Shown here: positions 30,121 to 41,847 of the stretch, piece by piece
Layout of the letters: each line of letters starts with the position of its first letter
How positions within the stretch are numbered: the first letter of the stretch is position 1
Source of the DNA: Strigamia acuminata
Lineage: Eukaryota > Arthropoda > Chilopoda > Geophilomorpha > Linotaeniidae
Length of the DNA: 64,000 nucleotides
Direction: 5' to 3'
Assembly (NCBI GenBank): GCA_949358305.1
Contig: OX442318.1
Span: forward strand, 11,328,517 to 11,392,516
Translations under genes and position numbers: made by a program
The notes under the pieces: generated by a model
What the model saw: only the letters and a program-made list of their open reading frames with translations
Database searches by the model: none
Told to the model about the DNA's origin: nothing

Positions 30121-31800
30121 AAGTAACCAGTTAAGTATTAGACGTTCAGCATTTTGCTTAGAACAGCACACCAAATTTGCCAAACCATAATTTTCTTGCG
30201 TTTAAGTATGTTTCATTGTGTATACTGTTACATTTATTACTTAGGTAACAGGTCATTGGAACATTCTGAACTTGCAATGGCAATAATACTAGAAGGGCCT
30301 ATACCTTTTGGAGTCCATTCAGTACAGTATACAAATACGGAATAATAATTATTTTTCTACATTTGAGTCTATTTGTTACAACACCCCATTTTAGATCTCA
30401 TTCGATGTACCATTTGATTTTCAATTCACTATGTTTATAACTGCACCAGTTCAAATATCTATTGGCTTCACCATCACAAAAGTAAAAATAGTGATTAAGT
30501 AAACTAATTCTGCAAAGCTAAGAAACTAATAGGAGAAATGCTAGTTTGTCTATAATGCTTTTTTCTATTTTAGCCATAATGAACCATTATTAAAAATTCT
30601 GTTACCATTGCATTATATCATGTAACGTTTTTACTACAAACCAACAATGAGTAGCAAAAACGTTACAAAAATGGCTTCAACTTCTGAAATTTTTTTTGCA
30701 AGCATTTTTTTTGCAATGCCGGAACCGGAAATGCGTCATTTTTTGTGGTTTTTTTCCGAAAGTGGCGCCACCTGTTGGCGGTATCTTCCGGTAATGTGTA
30801 ACGTCAAGATGGCCACCAATTTCAACACTTCCTGTTTTGTCATTTTTTTTTTTTTAAATAAATTCTATTGATTTTTCAATCAAAACTACCAATTTCCATT
30901 GTATTTGAGTGTTTCAGCAATTAGTATGCTGAAGCAGTACAACCATAGATACTATCAGTTTGGCTTATATAGTGGGATGTTGGTGAGATGTAATAGAACG
31001 GTGCGTCGTATGTTCACCTGATGAATAAATTGTTTAAAACGACTTTTCAGTTTGGAAATTAGATTATTCCGGTCTATTTTTACGTTTTCTACTTATTAAT
31101 GAAGAGAAAACAAACATTAATTATCGTTAAAAGGGAGAAAAGGCGAAATTACGGCAATTTATGTAGACCGCAGCGCTACCTGACGGGAGCCGTTCGTACC
31201 AATAGTCCTGTAATGTTCGCTTAGATTCGTTTTTTGACCTTTTCTACGTCGAAAAAAGATTTATACATTCTGAAACCAAGACCATTGGAAAGAGGGGACA
31301 ATTTCACATCAGGCTGTATATTTTTTATTTCCATTCGGGTGAAAAAAGTACCGATTCAGGGCGATTTTAGCGGGTGCCCGAATGGAAATTCAGGCCTAAA
31401 TGTTCGTCCCGTATCGTTTTTTATTGTTTTCTATGTCAAGATGAGGTCCGAAAATTCTGGAACTAAGCTCATTTTGAAGAGGAGACAATTCTGCACAAGC
31501 CTGTATATTTTACTTTTTGATTCGGGCGAGGAAAAGTGCCGATTCGGGCCATCTTAGCGGGCGACCGATTGAAAAATTTATGCAAAATTTAAATTTCACC
31601 ATGTAAAAACCCAAAATTTGTAAAATTCACCAAAAAAAATGTTTGAAACATGTTTCCAGAGTAGAAAATTCCGCTGAAAACGATGGTGGCAATAACTTTT
31701 TGATCTGACTTATGGTTGGCGTTTAATTTGAAAAAAACAAACTTTTTTGGGTAATTTTATCCAAAAAATTGAAAAAAGTGATTGCATAATAAAACAAAAC

Positions 31801-31958
31801 AAAATAGCGGGTAAATCGGAGAAAATAGCGGGTTAATATGGGAAAATAGCGGGTAAAAACATAAAATAGCGGGTAAAAACATAAAATAGCGGGTAAAAAC
31901 ACAAAATAGCGGGTAAAAACATAAAATAGCGGGTAAAAACATAAAATAGCGGGTAAAA
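31801..31958. repeat. Minisatellite, about 8 units of 20-21 bp
   Basis: The unit AAAATAGCGGGTAAAAACAT repeats eight times, the first three units more diverged. Open frames across it are repeat artefacts. Confidence 0.85.
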
Positions 31959-31987
31959 AAAACATTTGGTTGAGTGAATTGGTACGG

Positions 31988-32302
31988 CGACTATTCATCG
32001 CGCGACCATTCATCGGCGCTGAGTCATCGCGCGGCCAACTCATCGCGTGACCAACTCATCGCGTGACCAACTCATCGCGTGACCAACTCACGACAAGTTG
32101 GCTCAAAGAAGTGGTTTGCATAAAAAAACCAGCAAGGTGAGGTTCGCGGGGGGTCAAGGGGGGGCGCAGCCCCCCCTTGTTAGCCCTTCTTGGGGTTTTA
32201 GTGTTATTATTAGTGCCGTTTTATGTCGCGATGAGTTGGCTGCGCGATGACTTAGCCGCGCGATGACTTAGCGCCGATGAATGGTCGCGCGATGAATAGT
32301 CG
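31988..32302. repeat. Foldback (inverted repeat) with GC-rich arms
   Basis: The left arm (31988-32046) starts cgactattcatcgcgcgacc, and the right arm (32227-32302) is its near-perfect reverse complement. Extra direct copies of catcgcgtgaccaact lie beside the left arm. Confidence 0.8.
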
Positions 32303-32349
32303 TGGATTCAGTGAATTGTGATGTAATTTCATCACAATTATTCAAAATG

Positions 32350-32580
32350 CCGGATCTATGCGGGGTCTATGCGGGTGTATGCGGGTCTTTGCGGGTGGCT
32401 GCAGTGGCATTTGGGTTTTGGTCTGGTTTGGTTTGGGCCAAAATTGTATTGGCTGCATTGGCGTTGGGTTTTGGTTAAGTTTTGGGTTTGATTGTGTTTG
32501 GGTATTGGCCGGATTGGCGTTGGGTTTGATTCTGTTTTGGTTTGGTGTGGTTTGGATTTGGGTTGCATTTTTGTGTGGTT
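32350..32580. repeat. GT-rich low-complexity tract
   Basis: Dominated by TTGGGTTTTGG, TTTGGTTTGG and TGCGGG words. Both-strand ORFs here (N/P/Q-rich on minus) are compositional. Confidence 0.7.
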
Positions 32581-32655
32581 TATGCAAAAATGTATTTTTA
32601 CATTTGTTTGATCTATGGTTTTGAGTGATTTATGGCTCTGCGGGTGAACAGCTAG

Positions 32656-33576
32656 TATTCCTTATTAAACACGAAAGAAGACCCATGTGTGCCGAACGAA
32701 GAGTATATATTGTGCGGTACACAATGTAACGAACGAAAGTTCGAGAATGATCCCTGTTGCATTCCATATTCATTTCTGAAGCAATGTAACAATCCTTGTA
32801 ACAATTCTGAAGATACAGCCAACTTGATTCTAAAACACCAGAAGATAGTAATGGGACAAATGCCAACTGCTGACTGCAACTGTACAAGAAGCTGTGAAAA
32901 TGATGTTTACGATTTACAAATTGAAATGATAAGTTTGAACAAAATTCGGGCTAATGTGCACTTGACTGATCCACACCTAACTGTGTTTCAAGAAAGATGG
33001 CTCTATGACTTAATCTCTCTACTCTGTGACTTCGGTGGAAATCTCGGTCTTTGGTTGGGTTTTTCACTCCTTTCTCTAATTGATTGTCTAATTGGTTGTG
33101 CCAAAAGAAATAAAAGATGGCTAGGGAGCAACCGTAACAACGTCATTAACAAATTCGAAAAACACTTCAACAAACACGAAACAGGATTTAAAATGTTTGC
33201 TCAAAAGATAGAAACTGATAACGCACAGAGCAAAAGCAAATGGATCCGTGCAATTTATTTTAGTTGTACGATACTTTGTTGTTATATTCTGCAAAGTCGA
33301 ATAAACAAATATTTGTCGGGACCCATTCAAAAAGCAGTCAAGATTGAAGATCCTTCAGTCGTCACATTTCCAAACCTCATTAGTTGTCCAGGGCCATACA
33401 GTGGAAAACTCAATGTTTATAAAAAAAAGTATTTCGACCGCTATTTCAAGATGAACACTACCAAGTGTGAAGTGGATGCTTATGACCTTATACATTTCAA
33501 TAAAATAGATGTGGAGACTCTTTGGAATAAGAAATTTCAAACTAAACTGATCAATGTTGAAACACTTCCAAGTGAT
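32656..33576 (+). CDS. Copy A exon 5: fusion exon joining the two DEG/ENaC halves
   Basis: 307 codons. It holds the cysteine-rich end of half 1, TM2 of half 1 with the pore motif GLWLGFS, a linker of about 47 residues, TM1 of half 2 and its VVTFPNLISC motif. Donor GTAAGT follows at 33577 (phase 0). Confidence 0.88.
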
Positions 33577-33961
33577 GTAAGTCATTCAGTTTTACGCGTT
33601 ACAGTTACAATAACGTTGTTACAAGTACTAGTTAATTTATCATTATGTAACTGCAATGGAAATACGTTATACAATGCAGAAAGCATAACGCAACAGTAAT
33701 TCGTTACTATTATACATACTCAAGACCAATACAACATTGACCTATTTCCGAGCCAAATTACGCCTAACTGTGGACTATGCTCTACGACACAGTAGAGTAG
33801 TTCTGTGTCAAAGCGTCACCTTTTACAATGGAACAAGTATTGGTAATCGATTACAATGTCTGGAGTTCGATTACAATTCAAGTGTTATGGGCTACTTTTT
33901 TTTGCCACTACACCAGTGAATTGGCTTGAAATAGGTGAATTTTGTATTGGCTTTGAATATT

Positions 33962-35003
33962 CAGCGGTGGAAAAAACCACTACAGGTTTCTTGGTTGCAA
34001 GTCAAATTCTCACTTGAAAATTGATTTACAGGTTTATATCATGACAATAAAGCATTGTTTAAAATTATAAGACAATAACTCAAATCAAATTTTAGAAATA
34101 AAAAAAATTGTTCAAAAAATGTCATTTACTCACCCATCAGCAAAAAATAAATGTCGTGATGGGTGAAAATCATACCAATAGTGTAGAACACCATCAGGTC
34201 CATCCAAAATAAATTTATCACCTTTACTTTTTTGGCCAGTTATATGTTGGTGCAAAATTAATAATTTGGGTTAAAATTGCCCTGAATGAAATGCCAACTC
34301 TTGCATTTGTTTCACAAAATTCTGCATTTGTTTCACAAAATTCTGCATTTGTTTCACAAAATTCTGCATTTGTTTCACAAAATTCTGCATTTGTTTCACA
34401 AAATTCTGCATTTGTTTCACAAAATTCTGCATTTGTTTCACCAAATTCTGCATTTGTTACACCAAATTCTGCATTTGTTACACCAAATTCTGCATTTGTT
34501 ACACCAAATTCTGCATTTGTTACACCAAATTCTGCATTTGTTACACCAAATTCTGCATTTGTTACACCAAATTCTGCATTTGTTACACCACATGCTGAAA
34601 CAATATACTACTCTTCTTCCATTTAGAGATGAAATTAATGTTCCAATGTCTGAATTTCACAAAATAATGCACCTGCCAATGCTAAGGACAAAACTAAATA
34701 ATCTAAAAAATTTAGTTAATTCAATAACAAGTAGGTTTATTATACGGTAGTTATTAGAACAAACAGGAAGCAAGCTGAACATTAGAAATGAAAATTGGTT
34801 ATATATTTGATGATTTAGTGGTCTCAAACTTTTTTCCAACCAAAATGAGAATTTTTTAACAATTTTTTTTATTTGAGTTATTGTCCTTATAATTTTATAC
34901 CATGCTTTATTGTCATGATATAAATCTGTAAATCAAATTTCAAGTCAAAATTTGACCTGCAACCAAGAAACCTGTAGTGGTCTCAAACGTTTTTCCACCG
35001 CTG
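33962..35003. mobile_element. TIR element in intron 5 of copy A (1042 bp)
   Basis: The ends CAGCGGTGGAAAAA and TTTTTCCACCGCTG begin imperfect inverted repeats of about 150 bp (containing ACAGGTTTCTTGGTTGCA and its complement). Copies B and C lack it. No target duplication was recognised, perhaps because neighbouring DNA (33716-33961) is also foreign. It could be a Tc1/mariner-like or hAT-like non-autonomous element. Confidence 0.7.
34297..34591. repeat. Minisatellite, 14 units of 21 bp
   Basis: The unit is TTCTGCATTTGTTTCACAAAA. The first six units end TTTCACAAAA, one is intermediate (TTTCACCAAA), and the last seven read TTACACCAAA. It forms the core of the surrounding TIR element. Because 21 is a multiple of 3 it gives long ORFs on both strands that are not genes. 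Confidence 0.95.
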
Positions 35004-35083
35004 TGGTAACAAACCATTATTAAAACTTCTATTACCACCGGATTACTTCACTTTAGCACGCCGTTTTAGCGACACTGTTTTTA

Positions 35084-35114
35084 AGGTTAGGTTAGTTTAG
35101 GTTAGGTCAGGTAA
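35084..35114. repeat. TTAGG-like degenerate run
   Basis: GGTTAGGTTAGTTTAGGTTAGGTCAGG resembles interstitial arthropod-type telomeric repeats. A second run lies at about 45040-45085 in the homologous intron of copy B. Confidence 0.5.
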
Positions 35115-36227
35115 AATTAGTTTGAATTGCCACATGTTAATGTCTTGTAAAATGTTTTTAGAGGTACAATACTGAAATCTATAACAACAGCAGGACCATG
35201 TTAAACTACACAGATGGTATTTGCATAAAACATGCATTTGGTAATTACTCTTGAGATAAATCTATCAATTCCACTTCATAAATATTTTTTAAAACTTCAC
35301 AGTGCCAGAAAAGTATAAAACAATGACGGTATCTGCTATTGTGATACCCGAAGTGAATAATATTTGCAAACCAGACATTTCAAATGCAAGTTTACTTTCA
35401 ATTGCCAACTTTTCATTATACAGTAAATCACTTTTATGTTTTTTTCAGATCTATTTATGTCCACCCGGTGATCCTGATTTCCCAAATACATTAAAAATAA
35501 TACTCCCTTCTTCATGTTTTACCATGATCTTATTTAAAATCTTAAAGGTAAATCCAGTAATAAACGTCGTACATAAATTTAGTGTCTGACAGAATAAAGT
35601 GCGCACAGATGTAATTTTATAACACTTCTTTCTAATGTGCTAGGTGGAACGCTTGAACACACGTCAAAACCCATGTACTTCAAATATAAGTGAATATTAT
35701 CATTGCAAGCAAAACTGTTTGGAGCAGAAAATTATAAAACTTCAACTCTGCAGGTCAGATATTGACAATCATTTACATTGTCACGTTATATACGACTGGA
35801 AACGGTGGTTTAGAAAAACTAGCTTTTTATGGATTTGTGTCAACCAAAAGATTGAGGATCCACAGGCGCCGCAACTCTTAATACTTTACCATGGGGGTAG
35901 CTCAGTAAAGGCAGCGTCTGTTAGTCAATTCTATATTTTTTGGGTGCAAGATATCAGTCCGGGCACTTGCAAAATGGTGAACAATGGTATCCGAATTAAG
36001 ACCCAAATACTGAGGGAGAGCGTCATTCACAAAACGCCCAATGAAGAATATCCTCTCCTCCCATGCTTGTGCAAACGTCAGGTGTACGCACTTGCAGATG
36101 CCTGACGCAAACAGCGTCTTCAATTCACGAAATGCAAAATTAAATGAATAATTTAGATTAGTATACTTAAGCAAACTGTGTCCATTTTGTATTTCCTCAA
36201 ATCATGGTATGAATGACTAGGTCGTTC

Positions 36228-36636
36228 CAAAAGAACGACCGAAAGAATGCACACAAACACACATAGATGATACAAAATTCTCTCCAAGTACCTCTTCCAA
36301 TCTGCTACGGAATTGCCATCAAACGCATCCGAATTGACAAATATCTTTTTGGGGGCGGCCATGGCAATGCCGAAATCCGGAGATGAAAAAAAAAATCACT
36401 CCCGTACGTCGAACTGCGATGCAGGACCACGGATGCCCACACACCACGCCGTTGCACGATCACAAGTTCAATGATGGTGTGCAACTGTCAGTTGATGGCT
36501 GTATACAGCCGCGAAACGACGCAGACGTGCAGCAGCCGGTCAATGACAATGTCCAACCGCTAGTCGACTGTCGAGCAGCATCCAAAGGAACGACCGAAAG
36601 AATGCACACAAACACACATAGATGATACAAATTCAA
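36228..36636. repeat. Short direct repeats bracketing about 360 bp in intron 9 of copy A
   Basis: CGACCGAAAGAATGCACACA and the following 25 bases occur at about 36236-36281 and again at about 36592-36635. The enclosed segment has no recognised gene. Confidence 0.6.
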
Positions 36637-37221
36637 GTCAAGTTTTCCACTCGGTTGCTGAAACAATGCTCTCATTTATTCGTGCAAATTGCTGTCAAAC
36701 ACAACAGTCCAGAAATGGAAAGGAAGTCAGCAGTCTTTGGCTAAAAATGTTAGTGGATTGAAATAAATCGAATGAGCATAGATTAAAACAGCCAAATTCT
36801 CATGCTAATCCAGGAAAATGATTCAAAACCAAACATAAACATACATAAAAGAAAAAGAATAAATGAAAATATTATTTCCAATGAAAAATGAGAAAAAAAA
36901 CAATAAATGGCGCAAAAAAAATGCGCAAAATTATGAAATTTCTAAGCTGTCGCAAGCCAGGACCGTGATAACATAATAGTCACAATTTAAAACACTCAAC
37001 TTGTAGCTTAAAAGCAACAAAAACAATAACATGTACCGTATTCCTTCGATTAAGAGGTATTTTTTTGTATTTAACGTAACGAATCATGAACTTACACTAA
37101 GTTCGTTACATTACATATTATTTTTTCATGAAAAACTGAAATTCTAGTTGCAGCTGTGAATAAGAACTGCGGCTCTTATCCGAAGGAATACACAATACGG
37201 TATTAATAATTTACTGATACC

Positions 37222-37603
37222 GTATTACGTCACATTAAGCCGCATGCCGGTGTAGTTCGAGTTTTACCGGCATGCCGATAAACCTCATTTTTAACAGCAT
37301 GCCTTTGTAAGCGAGTACAAATTTTTCTAAATGAGAATTCAGCCAAAACAAGCATAAAATCCTTTTTAGATATCTATAATGTAAGAAATTGGCTTAAATT
37401 TCTATGGATTTACCCAGATTTTAGTAACAAATTAAGAAAACTCAAATTTTAGGCCTAAAAACCAACATAATTATTCATCCAGGCTCTTTAAAGTAAAAAA
37501 AAAAAAAAAAAAAAAAAACCTGCTTTTTCACTTGTATAAAGTTTCAAAAACCTGCTAAACCCATGCTCTACAGCATGTCGCTTAATGTGAAGTAATACGA
37601 AAC
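37222..37603. mobile_element. TIR element in intron 9 of copy A
   Basis: GTATTACGTCACATTAAGC near the left end mirrors GCTTAATGTGAAGTAATAC at the right end, with one mismatch. The interior includes a run of 24 A (37495-37518). Confidence 0.55.
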
Positions 37604-37626
37604 TGTTTTATTTTTTTTATTATTAG

Positions 37627-38002
37627 TATGCCATTTGCCATCAAAGAGAGCACGCCGATGTGCAATTCTTCATCAATGGCCAAAGATGTGCGCAGATTGT
37701 ATTACCAAATTCATTCATCGACTGATATTGAAAAAGAATGTGCTTGTCCACGACCATGTCAAATATTGACTTACAAACATAGCTCATTCACTCAACCACA
37801 AGAAAAGCTCCCTATTCTCGCTGCAGTGTTCTGCATGTTTACTAATAAGGTTGAGTTCATAAAAGAAGAATTCCTGTATTCGTTTGGAGCTTTGGTTACC
37901 GACATTGGAAATGCATTAAGCCTCACTCTCGGAATTTCTCTACTCACTCTAATGCACATCACGTCTAATCAAATTTTTTCCTTTTGTTCGGATGAATTAT
38001 AA
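37627..38002 (+). CDS. Copy A exon 10: C-terminal TM2 of half 2, frameshifted tail
   Basis: It begins with a phase-2 acceptor and encodes the [12 protein letters not shown] and CACPRPCQI cysteine motifs and TM2 with GLSLTLGIS-like pore sequence (here ALSLTLGIS). An extra T near 37977 puts it out of frame and stops at 38000-38002, replacing the [16 protein letters not shown] tail conserved in B and C. Confidence 0.85.
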
Positions 38003-38569
38003 TGCTCGTTTTAACCGAAATTGCCTAAATCCCAAATACAAATTATGCAAACTGTCAGTAACAAAATTGCATTAACTGAATATCCAATTTTACAATCTGC
38101 ATTTGTATAGGTCATCACCACATTGACAGTTGTCTCTCTTTTTCAAAAATTCCATGACTTTGTACATTATATGCATACTAATAACTTATGTTAATTATCC
38201 TTTTTCTGCATTATTTCAACCAAAAACTATTGACAAACAGTAGACAAATTCATAAAGTCATTTAAGCTTGTTTATACAGTATTTTTTAAACCAATTTAAA
38301 TGCAAAATTTAACATGTAAAATATTGCATCCTCGGCGTCCTAACTGATCTCTAATATTTTCTATTTTTGAATGTTTCATTTTTATCAGAAATTATATTGT
38401 ACACTTATTAGATGCACTAAAATTAACAACCCAATAAAAATGTGTAGTTTTCTGTAGTTTTCATTTGTTAAAATCATATTTATTAAACTGTTTGCAGAAT
38501 AAAATCTGAAAACAGTTTGTACAGTACTCGTAGTTCAGTGAAATAAAATCATTAATAGCCGCGACACAA
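38003..38569. other. 3' flank of copy A
   Basis: No gene. It is similar to the DNA downstream of copies B and C, so it belongs to the duplicated unit; it probably contains the 3' UTR and polyadenylation site. Confidence 0.5.
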
Positions 38570-38935
38570 ACTTGACGTTAAGCAAATGCATTTTCTTGAT
38601 TTGGTTCTCTCAAAAACATCATCATTTCCAATTATATCAAAAGAGTGGAGTACTCACTCGGGGAATATTGCGCAGTTAGTGATGTCGTAGTAAGAGCGTT
38701 CGATAAGTCATGTCAACAAGTTGAAAACGTAAAATATTAAACGGGTTTTGCACTCAATTATAGAAAACTAATGCAACTTTAATCACATGATATCTCTTGA
38801 AATAACAAATGCTCACCCTCCCAGCCTTGTTATCGACATTTATGGTGCATTTATTCTTACTGTGACCGTCTTTTCTCTCCTCTCCCAAAACAGCCGGTGG
38901 ACCCACCTTGATCTGAGTAGCCCGACTAAAGGTAA
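38570..38935. repeat. Repeated block R1 (about 370 bp)
   Basis: First of four similar blocks (also 41440-41820, 50460-50765, 51115-51510). Each holds a TTTTCTTGATTTGGTTCTCTC word, a CACTCGGGGAATATTG-like word, TATCTCTTG and a final pyrimidine tract, CAG, about 37 bp (CCGGTGGACCCACCTTGATC start) and a GTAAG or GTACT. It may be a 5' exon/promoter block or a degenerate LTR. Confidence 0.55.
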
Positions 38936-38967
38936 GCCTTGTATGGAAAGTATTATTTTACTATTAG

Positions 38968-39332
38968 GGGCCGTCCATAAATTATGTAACGCAAGTTTTT
39001 GGATTTTTAGACCCCTTCTCCCCTCTAACAAGGTCGTAACAAATCTGCAAACCCCCTCGAGAAAATTACATAACAAAACTGACCAACCACCCCCCCCCCC
39101 CTAAATTTTTATACCTAATACAAATTCAGTAATTTTCAATTTTAATTTCCAAATTTACAATTTACAAAACAAAATAATAATAAATTGAAGCGATTAAAGT
39201 AAAATTTTCAAATTTTCAATAATGTCATGTAACATTATTAAAAAAAACCCCTCCCCGTCGTAAGTACGTGTAACAAAGTTTCAAACCCTCTCCCCCAACA
39301 TAAGCCATTACATAATTTATGTACGAACCCTT
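38968..39332. mobile_element. MITE with GGGCCGTCCATAAATTATGTAA-type ends
   Basis: The left end GGGGCCGTCCATAAATTATG mirrors the right end CATAATTTATGTACGAACCC with a few mismatches. The interior is C-rich. It resembles a MITE family common in insect genomes, from memory. Non-coding. Confidence 0.65.
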
Positions 39333-39687
39333 ACAATGATAACTGATCCCCTAGTTTCCCTGGCCAAGAGCATAGCGGTCATAGTTTGTTAGTAATACTT
39401 GTAAGTAATAATCATACAATTCTTGATAGAATTTAAATAAAAGGTGGATATTGTGTATAATTTGTGATTGATATTTGGAGAATTAAACACAAAGACAAAA
39501 TTTTGGCATAAACTCTAAAAGTTTGTTTAAAATAAATTAGAAAATACAGTAATAAAATAACAAAAGTCGATGACACACTGGGTCAACTTGACCGGTGCCA
39601 TTGAGAGCTGATTTGGGTCCTAGTGAAAAATATTCTAAATATTTCCAAGCAACTGTTGCCTAAACTAGAGGATTTTATCAGACACAC

Positions 39688-39870
39688 ACACTGGGTGCAT
39701 TCAAAGTCAGAGCCACTTATTGGAATTAAATTATCATTTCAGTGATGTAAATTACATCATTTCCTGTGGCTGGTAAAACATTTCAGCCACATCAGCCAAT
39801 GACTTGCATGAATTGTTGATAATTCAGATTATGATAAGTCAAATAATTCATTTGACTTTGAATGCACCTA
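39688..39870. mobile_element. Short TIR element
   Basis: GGTGCATTCAAAGTCA at the left and TGACTTTGAATGCACC at the right are perfect inverted repeats about 180 bp apart. Non-coding. Confidence 0.65.
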
Positions 39871-40072
39871 ATATCTTATATTTATTCGTACATTTGTACA
39901 ATTTGTATCCTTTGTACGATTGTGGCTTGTCTACGCCACTGGGACATGTCGAGTTCCATAAACAAAACAGTTTGGAGTTTCAATCATGTCATTTTCAGGT
40001 TCTGGCTTACAAAAAGGGGGATAATACATTTCTGCATTTTCAATTAAGTTCTGACTCTGCCTGTCATAAATT

Positions 40073-40572
40073 TTAAGGGGTTTCATTAAATGAACGATTA
40101 TTGTGATTAGTTGATTATTGCAATAATCATAATCACACAATTATTGAGGGTCCACAAAAATCTGATTATGTAATTATTGCTCCGATGGGCGCAATTGTTT
40201 AAATTGTAACCTAAATACGTTGCAATTGTTAAAAAAAGTTCCTACAAATACTAATTGCAACTGCCTAACTCGTTTCATATGTTCAGTTTAACCTAAACTG
40301 AGCAGACTTTGTTAAATTATGACCTTGTGTAGTTGAGGGGGGTCTGCCGCCGCCATGTTGGTTTCAGTCGAGAGAGCACTTATAATCGGCCCAAGTCAGC
40401 AGAAAATCATGGTTTGAGGTGATTACTTGATTAGTTGCTTAGTTGCTTATTTGATAAAATTATTATTCTGGGGATTGGTTGAATCCAGTCACATGACACA
40501 TCCAGTAATCGGCTAATCAAAGCAATCAAAGTAATCAACTGAGTTAATCGCTCATTTAATGAAACCCCTTAA
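40073..40572. mobile_element. piggyBac-type MITE flanked by TTAA
   Basis: GGGGTTTCATTAAATGA and TCATTTAATGAAACCCC form perfect 17-bp TIRs, flanked on both sides by TTAA (40073-40076, 40569-40572), the piggyBac target. The interior (about 490 bp) is non-coding and rich in short TAATCA palindromes. Confidence 0.85.
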
Positions 40573-40798
40573 TATGCTTCTTAGTCATAATATCAATGTT
40601 TTCCTTTTCCACAATCTGGTCACAATAAGTCGGTGGTCGACATTTATCAACCTATGTCGCCTGTGAATCATACCTTTTACTGTTTTTAAACTTATTTTTG
40701 AATTTCTGTTTGACTTTCTTGGAATATTTCCCCTCATTTCCTATAGTTTCACATTCGTTCATGTCCATCTGCCCTTGAGTTGGCTTTGGGGGCGTTTC

Positions 40799-41440
40799 CT
40801 ATTTCACCATCCCCAATGGTGATATGATTTTAACTCTTTTATCGCTCAGATTCTCAATCCGTCCTAGATTATTAGGCTCCATAAGGGGTTCCACTTCCCC
40901 CTCGTGTCCATTCACATACAATAAGTATCTTGATATTCCTAGACTGAGCAATGTTGTCCTTTTTTGAGTCCTAAATCCGGTATTCCCTTTCTGAATCCAA
41001 ATATCCAACCAAGGCGCCCTCCCAGGTACGCTTTCTCCCAATAATAACATAGAAAATCTTAACTATTGACCGAATACACCAAGGGTGTCGTACCGACACA
41101 GATCGGTCATACAGTGTATTATATGGAGATTTTTCACTCAAACCTGTTCTTGGGATCCGGTTTCTTAAATGTGCCATAGTCTCGGCAAGCTCCATCCACA
41201 AGCTATTAGGGAATCCATTTTCTAACAGTAAAGCACTCACCCTCACCTCCTCTACAATATCTGTATTTGCCCTCTCTGAGATGGAATTAACTTTTGAGTT
41301 GTTAGATTTTGCCCTACCTATCTCAATCCCGATACAATCGGTGAGTGCAACTCATTCATCTGGAGAAAACTTCTCCCCGGGCACAATCAAATCTTTTTTA
41401 CCACTGTCAATTTTGGTAAAGTTGATTCAACTTGTCACGA
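40799..41440 (-). pseudogene. Degenerate Ty1/copia pol fragment (integrase region)
   Basis: Minus-strand reading gives copia integrase-like sequence in more than one frame: VSALLLENGFPNSLWMELAE, then HLRNRIPRTG and EKSPYNTLYD, then RKRTWEGALVGYLDSEREYR. Stops and frameshifts break it. A related shorter piece lies at 50770-51110. No complete element is present. Confidence 0.7.
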
Positions 41441-41820
41441 ATCTTGATAAAAAATTTGACGTTAAGAAAAATAATTTTCTTGATTTGGTTCTCTCAAAAA
41501 CAACATCGATTCTCGGGGAATATTACGCAGTTAGTGACGTCGTAGTAAGAGTGTTCGATAACTCATGTCAACAAGTTGAAAACATAAAATATTAAACAGG
41601 TTGGCACTCAATTATAGAAAAAAATGCAAGTAAATTCAATTTCGTTTGAAATTTCTAATCTAAAAGCAATGCAACTTTAATCACATCATATCTCTTGTAA
41701 TAACGAATGCTCACCCTCCCAGCCTTGTTATCGACATTTATTCCTACTGAGTCCGTCTTTGTTCTTCTCCGCGGACAGCCGGTGGACCCAGCTTGATCTG
41801 AGTAGCCCGACTAAAGGTAC
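41440..41820. repeat. Repeated block R2
   Basis: Second copy of the block of about 370 bp, next to the copia fragment and about 0.9 kb before copy B. Confidence 0.55.
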
Positions 41821-41847
41821 TTACCGTATTTTACGGACCCACTAGAC

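Larger units (their letters stand above)
30705..32655. mobile_element. Insertion of about 1.95 kb in intron 4 of copy A
   Basis: Copies B and C lack this DNA: homology with B stops at gcaagca (30704) and resumes exactly at exon 5 (32656). The insert contains two diverged direct repeats of about 190 bp (about 31205-31400 and 31400-31575), a minisatellite, a foldback structure and a GT-rich tract. It ends CTAG, a Helitron-like 3' end, but no terminal hairpin was found, so the class is open. Confidence 0.6.
2028..38002 (+). pseudogene. Two-domain DEG/ENaC channel gene, copy A, disrupted by nested LTR retrotransposons
   Basis: Ten exons can be placed by homology with copies B and C: 2028-2477, 2534-2598 plus 30121-30131 (exon 2, split), 30245-30321, 30395-30481, 32656-33576, 35162-35240, 35303-35385, 35449-35547, 35644-35753 and 37627-38002. 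All are still open. Without the insertion they would code for about 783 residues with two DEG/ENaC halves. Four defects set it apart: a 27.5-kb retroelement pair in the last bases of exon 2; an approximately 1.95-kb insertion that replaced the polypyrimidine tract before exon 5, leaving only gctag; a GC rather than GT donor after exon 7; and one extra T near the end that replaces the conserved C-terminus with an early stop. The long intact exons suggest recent loss. Confidence 0.8.

Noticed and set aside
30154-30244. Upstream part of the open frame before exon 3 of copy A as coding
   Set aside because: Comparison with B and C shows it is intron ending in TTAG; only 30245-30321 is the exon.
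32342-32587. Asparagine/proline-rich minus-strand ORF
   Set aside because: Produced by GT-rich low-complexity DNA.
34297-34591. CRISPR-like array
   Set aside because: Units are directly adjacent with no spacers and lie in a eukaryotic intron; it is a minisatellite.
34286-34750. Long ORFs on both strands across 34271-34750 (LHLFHKI and SAFVSQN repeats)
   Set aside because: They are read-through of a 21-bp minisatellite whose unit length is a multiple of three; all frames stay open without any gene.
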